Source of the DNA: an uncultured Pseudoflavonifractor sp.
GTDB taxonomy: Bacteria; Bacillota; Clostridia; Oscillospirales; Oscillospiraceae
NCBI GenBank assembly: GCA_904419835.1
Contig: CAJFTA010000010.1
Location: 1 to 45,052, forward strand
Direction of reading: 5' to 3'
DNA length: 45,052 nucleotides
Every line of letters begins with the position of its first letter. Within the stretch, counting starts at the first letter, position 1. Shown here piece by piece: positions 1 through 5,964 of this stretch. The position numbers were made by a program, and so were the translations under genes. Under the pieces are notes generated by a model. That model was not told the origin of the DNA, did no database searches, and worked only from the letters and a program-made list of their open reading frames with translations.

Positions 1-104
1 GCTTCCGGGGCATTCGATTCCACGCGAGGCGGGCGGCTGCCCCCTCGCGCTCCCCCGCCCCGACACAGCCCGATTCTGTTCAACCAAGGTTTTTTGACAC
101 GCTG

Positions 105-145
105 AAAAACCGCCTTCCGATCTCCTATCGGAAGGCGGTTTTTTC
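105..145. terminator. Bidirectional intrinsic terminator
   Basis: A near-perfect stem (ACCGCCTTCCGAT paired with ATCGGAAGGCGGT, short CTCCT loop) is flanked by A-runs on the left and T-runs on the right, so it could end transcription from either side. Apart from this and the hairpin at 219-251, I see no gene in bases 1-289; the first about 100 bases probably hold the 3' side of a neighbouring gene or a spacer. Confidence 0.8.
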
Positions 146-218
146 TGTGCGCTGCGTTCAGCCGGCGGTCTGGCGGCGCACTGCATGCCCAGTCCGTGCT
201 GGAAACTGCGAAGATAGA

Positions 219-251
219 AGAGGGCCCGCGGCAAAGTGCCGCAGGCCCTCT
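219..251 (-). terminator. Hairpin downstream of the rubrerythrin gene
   Basis: AGAGGGCC...GCGGC pairs with GCCGC...GGCCCTCT around an AAAGT loop. It sits about 40 bases after the rubrerythrin stop codon on the minus strand. There is no strong T-run, so it may act as a terminator or as an mRNA 3'-end stabiliser. Confidence 0.55.
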
Positions 252-289
252 GACACGCCCGGCGCGGGGAAGTCCCGGCGGGCTGGCAT

Positions 290-823
290 TTAATAATTCT
301 TGGCCTGGAGCTCAAAATAGGCCTGGGGATGGGCGCACACAGGGCAGACCCCGGGGGCCTCCTTGCCCACGTGGATGTGGCCGCAGTTGCGGCACTTCCA
401 GATGTACTCCTCGCCGCGCTTAAAGACCACGCCCTCCTCCAGATTCTTCAGGAGGGTCAGGTAGCGCTCCTCGTGCTCCTTCTCAATCTTGCCCACGCCG
501 GAGAACAGGAAGGCCAGACGCTCAAAGCCCTCCTCCTTGGCCGTCTCGGCCATCTCCTTGTACATCTGGGTCCACTCCTCGTTCTCGCCGGCGGCGGCGG
601 CCTTCAGGTTGGCCGCGGTGTCGCCGATGCCGCCCAGCTCCTTGAACCACAGCTTGGCGTGCTCCTTCTCGTTGCCGGCGGTCTCCTCAAAGATGGCCGC
701 GATCTGCTCGAAGCCCTCCTTCTTGGCCTTGCTGGCAAAGTAGGTGTACTTGTTCCGGGCCATGCTCTCGCCCGCAAATGCCTTCCAGAGATTGGCCTCC
801 GTCTTGCTGCCCTTCAGTTCCAT
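290..823 (-). CDS. rbr: Rubrerythrin
   Basis: A 177-residue non-haem di-iron peroxidase of the cytoplasm that reduces hydrogen peroxide in anaerobes. The N-terminal about 130 residues form the ferritin-like four-helix part, with glutamate ligands in EANLWKAFAGE, EETAGNEKEHA and EKEHEERY. The C-terminus is a rubredoxin-like FeS4 domain (CRNCGH...CPVCAHPQAYFE). The start has a good AAAGGAG Shine-Dalgarno sequence. It lies 45 bases downstream of the desulfoferrodoxin gene on the same strand, so the two probably form an operon that detoxifies superoxide and then peroxide. The domain order is the classical one and the length is close to the family norm. Confidence 0.95.
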   Translation of the reverse strand: MELKGSKTEANLWKAFAGESMARNKYTYFASKAKKEGFEQIAAIFEETAGNEKEHAKLWFKELGGIGDTAANLKAAAAGENEEWTQMYKEMAETAKEEGFERLAFLFSGVGKIEKEHEERYLTLLKNLEEGVVFKRGEEYIWKCRNCGHIHVGKEAPGVCPVCAHPQAYFELQAKNY

Positions 824-868
824 TGCAAAAACTCCTTTCTGATGTTGGTCTTCTGTGTTGAATCGGAC

Positions 869-1255
869 TCAGTCCGCGCTCTTCCAGTAGCCGTGGAGAT
901 TGCAGATTTCATAGGCCTTCACTTCGCCGTCGGCGCTGAAGGTGCGCAGTTCCGGCTTGTCGCCGGGCTTGGGGAATTTCATGGTGACGGTGTCGCCGCT
1001 GACGGCGGCAATCAGGGGGATGTAGTGCTCGTCAAGCATGGGGTGCTCCACCTCGCCCACCTTGACGGTGACGGAGTAGCCATGGCCGTGGGCGGCCTTT
1101 TCCACCACGGGAACATGCTTCTCCATGGCGCCGTCCGTGGTGTTGGGCGCCAGCTCCTCCATCTTCTCGCCGCAGCAGAACAGGGGCACCCCCTTATCCA
1201 CCACCTTGAACACGATGTTGCCGCAGTGCGCGCAGCGGTACAGCTTCAGTTCCAT
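869..1255 (-). CDS. dfx: Desulfoferrodoxin (superoxide reductase)
   Basis: A 128-residue protein that reduces superoxide to peroxide without releasing oxygen. Residues 1-36 form the desulforedoxin-type FeS4 domain (CAHC...FCCG). The rest carries the Fe(His)4Cys active-site ligands: EKHVPV, HGHG, HPMLDEHYI and CNLHGYW near the C-terminus. It is therefore the two-iron class, not the one-iron neelaredoxin type. GGAGG precedes the ATG by about 7 bases. It is the first gene of a probable two-gene operon with rubrerythrin, and a Fur-family-like palindrome lies just upstream. Confidence 0.95.
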   Translation of the reverse strand: MELKLYRCAHCGNIVFKVVDKGVPLFCCGEKMEELAPNTTDGAMEKHVPVVEKAAHGHGYSVTVKVGEVEHPMLDEHYIPLIAAVSGDTVTMKFPKPGDKPELRTFSADGEVKAYEICNLHGYWKSAD

Positions 1256-1330
1256 CTTTTTTCCTCCCTCTCGGTTACAGAATATCAGGTCTTAATATCT
1301 TATGCAAGCAAAAATATTTCCTTTAATTAA

Positions 1331-1353
1331 CAGTAATGATTACTGATATTATA
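1331..1353 (-). promoter_or_regulatory. Possible PerR/Fur-type operator and -10 element
   Basis: Bases 1331-1345 are a perfect 7-1-7 inverted repeat, CAGTAAT-G-ATTACTG, sharing the TAAT-N-ATTA core of Fur-family boxes. On the minus strand a TATAAT (1348-1353) lies immediately upstream of it, so the palindrome would overlap the transcription start of the desulfoferrodoxin-rubrerythrin operon. The -35 element is weak (T-rich). PerR control of such genes is known in clostridia; control here is inferred. Confidence 0.55.
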
Positions 1354-1484
1354 CTATCAGACTTCCCTGAAAAAAGCAAGCTATTTCGAAAAAAATTTTT
1401 ACCGCTTCTAATCTCAGTATTCCGGCACATACTACGAGACGGATGGAGCACCAGCCAGAAATGCAAATTGACAGGAGGAACACA

Positions 1485-1883
1485 ATGAAACGAACTTTTG
1501 CGCTCTTTATTCTGAGCTTGACGGTGGCGCTTGGCGCCACGGGCTGTTCTTCACAAAAAATGCCTGACGTGACCCCCACGCCCACGCCCGTCGTTTCCCC
1601 CGACATGCCTGACGGTACCCACAGCAGTCAGGCGCCCTCGGCGACGCCCTCCGCCATGCCCGCCCCCTCTGCCAGCGATGGCAGCTACTACTCCGACGAG
1701 AACGGCCATGTGGAGGGCGACGCCCAGAACAATATGGACAACGCGGGCGATGCCGCCAGAGACGCCGTGGACGATGCGGGCAATGCCGCCAGGGATGTCA
1801 TTGACGGCGCCGGCCGGGCCGTGGAGGATATTGGAAGAGGCGTTGAGGACATCGGGAAAGGTGTGGAGCGGGCAGTAAAATAA
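1485..1883 (+). CDS. Small lipoprotein with amphipathic tandem repeats
   Basis: A 132-residue protein with a lipoprotein signal peptide (MKRTFALFILSLTVALGATGC, lipobox ATGC). A Pro/Ser/Thr-rich linker with TPTPTP follows, then a C-terminal stretch of repeated Ala/Gly/Asp units (NAGDAARDAV, DAGNAARDVI, GAGRAVEDI, GRGVEDIGKGVERAV) with an amphipathic-helix pattern. I chose ATG 1485, not the in-frame ATG at 1443, because AGGAGG (1473-1478) sits 6 bases before it and the signal peptide starts there. It should be anchored on the outer face of the membrane. No enzymatic domain is recognised. It is divergent from the desulfoferrodoxin operon and convergent with the ABC genes. Confidence 0.8.
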   Translation: MKRTFALFILSLTVALGATGCSSQKMPDVTPTPTPVVSPDMPDGTHSSQAPSATPSAMPAPSASDGSYYSDENGHVEGDAQNNMDNAGDAARDAVDDAGNAARDVIDGAGRAVEDIGRGVEDIGKGVERAVK

Positions 1884-1954
1884 TTTAAGCCCCATTGCCT
1901 CCACGGAGAAAATGCCGCTCCTTCACCGGGGCGCGATGGCGAAAGAACGCATAT

Positions 1955-1993
1955 GCACAGCGGCGCTGCAGCCAGGCTGCAGCGCCGCTGTGC
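1955..1993. repeat. Perfect 19-1-19 inverted repeat
   Basis: The left arm 1955-1973 (GCACAGCGGC...CAGCC) is exactly complementary to the right arm 1975-1993, with one central base. It lies between two convergent genes, so a bidirectional termination or mRNA-end role is likely, although neither side has a long T-tract. Confidence 0.75.
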
Positions 1994-2050
1994 CGTTTGG
2001 GGGCCAGCGGGCATGGTATCAAAGCGATTGCGCTCAATATCATATCCCTT

Positions 2051-3835
2051 TTATTCAAACTGACTGTAATAGAGCGCGGCATAGGCGCCTTTTTTCGCCA
2101 GCAGCTCCTTATGGCTGCCCTGCTCAATGATATTTCCGTGTTCCATGTACAGAATCATATCCGCGTCCCGAATCGTGGAGAGGCGGTGCGCAATCACGAA
2201 GCTGGTCCGCCCGCTCATCAGCTTCTTCATCGCCTTGCCGATCTCCACTTCCGTGCGGGTATCCACGCTGGAGGTGGCCTCGTCCAGAATAATAATAGGC
2301 GGGTTGCAGAGGAACACCCTGGCTATGGTGATGAGCTGGCGCTGTCCGGCGGACAGGTTGGCCGCCTCGTTGTCCAGCATGGTGTCGTAGCCCTGGGGCA
2401 TGGTGCGGATAAAGTAGTCCACCTTGGCCGCCTTTGCCGCCGCAATGATCTCCTCGCGGGTCGCATCCGGCTTGCTGTACGCGATATTTTCGGCCACCGT
2501 GCCGCTGAACAGCCAGGTGTCCTGGAGCACCATGCCGAAGTTTTTGCGCAGGCCGCTGCGGGTCATTTCGGCGGCGCTCACGCCGTCCACAGTAATTTTT
2601 CCGCTGTTTACCTCGTAGAACCGCATCAGCAGATTGACCAGCGTGGTCTTGCCCGCGCCGGTGCTGCCCACCACGGCGATTTTCTGGCCGGGCCTGGCGG
2701 CAAAGCTGATATCCTTCATCAGCAGGTGATCCGGGCTGTATCCAAAGCTGACGTGTTCAAAGGCGATGTTGCCGTTTGCATGTTCCAAAACAGCGGGTTC
2801 CGCCGGGTCGGGGATCTCCTCCTCGCTGTCCAGCAGCTCAAAGGTGCGCCTGGCGGAGGCCAGCGCGGACTGCAGCGAGTTGATCATGAAGGACGCCTCT
2901 GTCAGGGGCTCCGCCGTCTGGTTGACATACTGGAAAAACGCCTGCACAACGCCCACCGTCATGGCTCCGTCCAGCATGGCCTTGCCTGCGATAATGGCAA
3001 TTACCACATTGGCAAACCGGTTCAGCAGGCGGATAAGGGGGTTGACGCAGTTGGTCAAAAAGTCCGCCTTCTGGTTGGCGGCGCGGTTTTTCTCCGCGGC
3101 CGCAGTGACATGGGCAAGGCTCTCCTCCTCGTGGTTATATGCCTTGATGACATTCCGCCCGTTATAGTATTCCTCCACAATGCCGGTCAGCTCACCGATT
3201 GTCTCCTGGCGTTCAGCCGCGCAGAGCAGGTTCTTTTTGGCCACAATCTGGGTAATCACCACGCTGACGGCCATGAAGGCCAGAAAAATGCAGGTCAGAA
3301 AAGCGCTGTAATAGAGCATGACGGACAGAGAGCCGATGATCGTGCCTATGGCCACCACCAGCTTCAGCAGACCGGTCTGGAGCACCTCGGATATTTTATC
3401 CAGGTCGCTGGTGACACGGCTGAGGATCTCACCGGCTTTGTTCTGGTCAAAGAAGCGGAGGGGAAGCCGGTTGAGCTTTCGGGCGATCTGGTTTCGCAGT
3501 TCCAGGTTCAGGCTCTCCGCCACATTTGCCATCAGGTAGGACTGCAGATAGTAGAACATCCAGGTAAAGCAATACTGAATGCTCAGCTGTGTCAGTTCCT
3601 GTCCCATATTGGTCCAGGTGATGGAAAACGGAACGCCGTCCCTCCAGGCGGCCTGTATGCTCTGCCAGAGGTGGTCGACGACCACCGCGCTGAACATCGG
3701 GGTATAGATGCTCAGGCCCACATAGATCACGATGGAAACGGCGACAACAGCAAGGCGGGCGCGCTGTCTCTTCAGCTGGCCGAACAGCCGCGCCACAGTG
3801 CTCCGGCTGTTCGGGCTTTTCATCGTCCGGCTCAT
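2051..3835 (-). CDS. ABC exporter half-transporter, canonical ATPase site
   Basis: A 594-residue fused membrane-ATPase subunit. The N-terminal about 330 residues hold the type IV exporter membrane domain. The C-terminal nucleotide-binding domain has Walker A GSTGAGKTT, signature LSAGQRQ, Walker B IIILDEATSS with the catalytic Glu, and the switch His in IAHRLSTI. It is the second gene of a two-gene operon and overlaps its partner by 4 bases (ATGA, 3832-3835). The partner has a degraded ATPase site, so the pair most likely forms a heterodimeric exporter of the BmrCD/TM287-TM288 kind. The substrate cannot be read from sequence; drugs, lipids or peptides are all possible. Confidence 0.92.
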   Translation of the reverse strand: MSRTMKSPNSRSTVARLFGQLKRQRARLAVVAVSIVIYVGLSIYTPMFSAVVVDHLWQSIQAAWRDGVPFSITWTNMGQELTQLSIQYCFTWMFYYLQSYLMANVAESLNLELRNQIARKLNRLPLRFFDQNKAGEILSRVTSDLDKISEVLQTGLLKLVVAIGTIIGSLSVMLYYSAFLTCIFLAFMAVSVVITQIVAKKNLLCAAERQETIGELTGIVEEYYNGRNVIKAYNHEEESLAHVTAAAEKNRAANQKADFLTNCVNPLIRLLNRFANVVIAIIAGKAMLDGAMTVGVVQAFFQYVNQTAEPLTEASFMINSLQSALASARRTFELLDSEEEIPDPAEPAVLEHANGNIAFEHVSFGYSPDHLLMKDISFAARPGQKIAVVGSTGAGKTTLVNLLMRFYEVNSGKITVDGVSAAEMTRSGLRKNFGMVLQDTWLFSGTVAENIAYSKPDATREEIIAAAKAAKVDYFIRTMPQGYDTMLDNEAANLSAGQRQLITIARVFLCNPPIIILDEATSSVDTRTEVEIGKAMKKLMSGRTSFVIAHRLSTIRDADMILYMEHGNIIEQGSHKELLAKKGAYAALYYSQFE

Positions 3836-5568
3836 GCTTCCTGCGCCTCCTTTGTCTGCGATTCATAGATTTCCCGATAGACCGGGCAGTTTTGCAGCAG
3901 CTCGTCGTGGGTGCCGATACCGACCATCCGTCCCTCGTGCAGGACGACGATCTGGCTGGCATGCTGAATGGTGCTGACCCGCTGGGCAATGATCAGCACA
4001 GCGGCGTCTTTTGTCTCTCTCGCCAGCGTCTTTCGCAGCGCCGCGTCGGTTTTGAAGTCCAGCGCCGAGAAGCTGTCGTCAAAGATGTAGAGCTCCGGCT
4101 TTTTTACCAGGGCCCTGGCGATGGACAGGCGCTGCTTCTGCCCGCCGGAGAAGTTGGTGCCCCCCTGGGCCACAAAGGAATTGAGTCCGTCCGGCAGCGA
4201 GCGGATGAAGTCGCCCGCCTGGGCCACATCGGCCGCATGCATCAATTCCTCTTCACTGGCATTCTTGCTGCTGTAACGCAGATTGCTGGCTATGGTGCCG
4301 GAAAACAGCCAGGCCTTCTGCTGCACATAGGCCAGATGATCCCGCAGACAGCGCTGGGTCATCTGCCGGATATCGGTGCCGTTCAGGCTCACAGAGCCGC
4401 CGGTCACATCGTGGAACCGGAGAATCAGCGACGCAACGGTGGATTTTCCGCTGCCGGTACCGCCGATAATGGCGGTGGTCTCCCCCCGCCTGCATACAAA
4501 ATTCAGGTGGCTGAGGGTATCCTCCTCCGCGTCGGCAAAGCGGAAGGACACGTCCTGGAAGGCCAGGATCTCATCGCCCCGCCCGCCGGACGCCTGGGGA
4601 TCTTCAGAGACCATATCCTGAATTTCCGGCGTATGCTCCAGAACCGCCTGCACACGTCCGCAGCACTCCAGGGCGCGGGGCATGGTCAGAATCACCATCT
4701 GGGCCATCATCAGGAAATAGAGCACCATCATCGCGTACCCAATGACAGCGGTAATGTCACCGATCTGCAGGTTCCCGGTGCTGATCCGCCCGCCGCTGGT
4801 CCAGTAGACAATCACGACGAAAAGGTTGACGAACAGGAAGGAGAGGCCGTCCAGATTGGCAAAGCGCCGGTTCGCCTTAATCGATGTCGCGGCATAATCG
4901 GCGAAAGCCTCGCTCATACGTTTTTCTTCCCTGGCCTCGTTGTTAAAGGCCCGGACCACCCGAACGCCGGTAAGATTCTCCAGTAAAATAGTGGTCATCC
5001 GGTCCAGCAGCTTCTGCAGCCTTTTGAACAGCGGGGAGGCGCTTTTCATAATAAACAGCGCCAGCACAAAAACGACTGCTACCACAGCCAGCAGAATAAA
5101 TCCCATCTGGATATCCAGGCGGAAGGCCAGCGTCAGGGCGACGACAAAGATCACCGGAACGGGCAGCACCATCTGAATAAAGCTGGTCAGCGCGAACTGG
5201 ATGGTGGTGATGTCGGACACCGTCCGGGTGGTAATGGATGCGGTGCCGAAGTGCCGGAAGTCGTAGATGGAGAGCTTGAGGGATTTCTTATAGAGGGCTA
5301 CCCGCATGTCCTTGCCCACCCGCGCGGACAGAGCGGCGCAGCTGTAGCCGCCCAGAATGGCGCAGACGCCGGAAATCAGCGATGCGGCCGCCATCTTCAT
5401 CCCCGTGCTGAGCAGCACTTCAAAGGTCGCGCCGGAGGTCCCCAGATTGAGCATCTCTGCGGCAAAGGTGGAGATGATCAGGGCGCCCGTTACATCCGCA
5501 ATCAGGAGCAGGATGGTTGCCGCACATAATTTCCAGTGTGGTTTTATAAATTGCAGAATGAGCTTCAT
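3832..5568 (-). CDS. ABC exporter half-transporter, degenerate ATPase site
   Basis: A 578-residue membrane-ATPase fusion. Start ATG 5568 gives the normal family N-terminus MKLILQFIKPHWKL and has an AAAGGA sequence upstream; the longer in-frame reading to 5787 runs through the promoter and is rejected. The ATPase domain has Walker A GGTGSGKST and signature FSGGQKQR. The Walker B motif is IFDDSFSALD (Asp where the catalytic Glu is expected) and the switch position is IAQRVSTI (Gln for His). Such a degenerate site is typical of one subunit of heterodimeric exporters. It is translationally coupled to the next gene by an ATGA overlap. A leader with a promoter, a possible peptide and an intrinsic terminator precedes it. 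Confidence 0.92.
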   Translation of the reverse strand: MKLILQFIKPHWKLCAATILLLIADVTGALIISTFAAEMLNLGTSGATFEVLLSTGMKMAAASLISGVCAILGGYSCAALSARVGKDMRVALYKKSLKLSIYDFRHFGTASITTRTVSDITTIQFALTSFIQMVLPVPVIFVVALTLAFRLDIQMGFILLAVVAVVFVLALFIMKSASPLFKRLQKLLDRMTTILLENLTGVRVVRAFNNEAREEKRMSEAFADYAATSIKANRRFANLDGLSFLFVNLFVVIVYWTSGGRISTGNLQIGDITAVIGYAMMVLYFLMMAQMVILTMPRALECCGRVQAVLEHTPEIQDMVSEDPQASGGRGDEILAFQDVSFRFADAEEDTLSHLNFVCRRGETTAIIGGTGSGKSTVASLILRFHDVTGGSVSLNGTDIRQMTQRCLRDHLAYVQQKAWLFSGTIASNLRYSSKNASEEELMHAADVAQAGDFIRSLPDGLNSFVAQGGTNFSGGQKQRLSIARALVKKPELYIFDDSFSALDFKTDAALRKTLARETKDAAVLIIAQRVSTIQHASQIVVLHEGRMVGIGTHDELLQNCPVYREIYESQTKEAQEA

Positions 5569-5594
5569 GCTGTTATCAGTCCTTTTCCCTTTGT

Positions 5595-5633
5595 TAAAAA
5601 AGCGCCCGGTTATTCTTTCAAATAACCGAGCGC
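5595..5633 (-). terminator. Intrinsic terminator (attenuator) in ABC operon leader
   Basis: On the minus strand the stem GCGCTCGGTTATT pairs with AATAACCGGGCGC (one mismatch, TGAAAG loop) and is followed by TTTTTT. It lies about 27 bases before the ABC start codon and downstream of a well-formed promoter, so the transcript must pass it before the exporter genes. That placement is typical of attenuation. Confidence 0.75.
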
Positions 5634-5642
5634 ACTCGACAT
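5610..5642 (-). CDS. Possible 10-residue leader peptide
   Basis: A small open frame, MSSALGYLKE followed by TAA, whose 3' part forms the 5' arm of the leader terminator. Leader peptides placed this way regulate several antibiotic-responsive ABC genes, for example bmrB upstream of bmrCD. Ribosome stalling or occupancy would prevent the terminator hairpin from forming. The Shine-Dalgarno sequence (GGAAAAG) is weak, so translation is uncertain. Confidence 0.4.
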   Translation of the reverse strand: MSSALGYLKE

Positions 5643-5765
5643 CTTTTCCGGTTTTTGCAGCTGCGGCTGTTAACCTTCCGATGAATATCAGTATTGAATT
5701 TTGCGGCCCTTTCTCCTTCCGTCCGGGAGCCTCCAGGTCTATTTGTATGAAATCGGACTTTTGGA

Positions 5766-5794
5766 AGTATATACGGACGCCTTCCATTTGTCAA
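5766..5794 (-). promoter_or_regulatory. Promoter of the ABC exporter operon
   Basis: On the minus strand a perfect -35 TTGACA (5789-5794), 17 bases, and -10 TATACT (5766-5771). Transcription would start near 5759, giving a leader of about 190 bases that contains the attenuator-like hairpin at 5595-5633. The rest of the gap, 5795-5911, shows no gene. Confidence 0.8.
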
Positions 5795-5911
5795 GCTCTT
5801 TTACAAAAAATTCTTTGTGGTTTTACGGCTTGTCGCTGACCGCGTTTTGCTGGAGCGATATGTGTGCCATCCCGCTGTATTATGTATCCTCTCCCGGTCC
5901 CGCGCAGCAGG

Positions 5912-5964
5912 AAAGGACAGGGGAGGCGATGCCGGCAGAACCTGCACCGCCTCCCCTGTCCTTT
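5912..5964 (-). terminator. Long hairpin at the end of spoIIE
   Basis: A perfect 17-bp stem (AAAGGACAGGGGAGGCG and its complement at 5948-5964) around a 19-base loop. Its upstream arm overlaps the spoIIE stop codon. No long T-run follows, but it is well placed to end the spoIIE transcript. Confidence 0.6.

Noticed and set aside
1895..3868. Long plus-strand open frame opposite the first ABC gene (and similar ones at 5864-8434, 29782-32244 and 32718-34361)
   Set aside because: They are antisense to strongly supported genes, lack ribosome-binding sites and family motifs, and arise from high GC at codon position 3.
5569..5787. N-terminal extension of the ABC gene to 5787
   Set aside because: It would be encoded by the leader with promoter, mini-ORF and terminator; the family N-terminus and Shine-Dalgarno sequence point to 5568.
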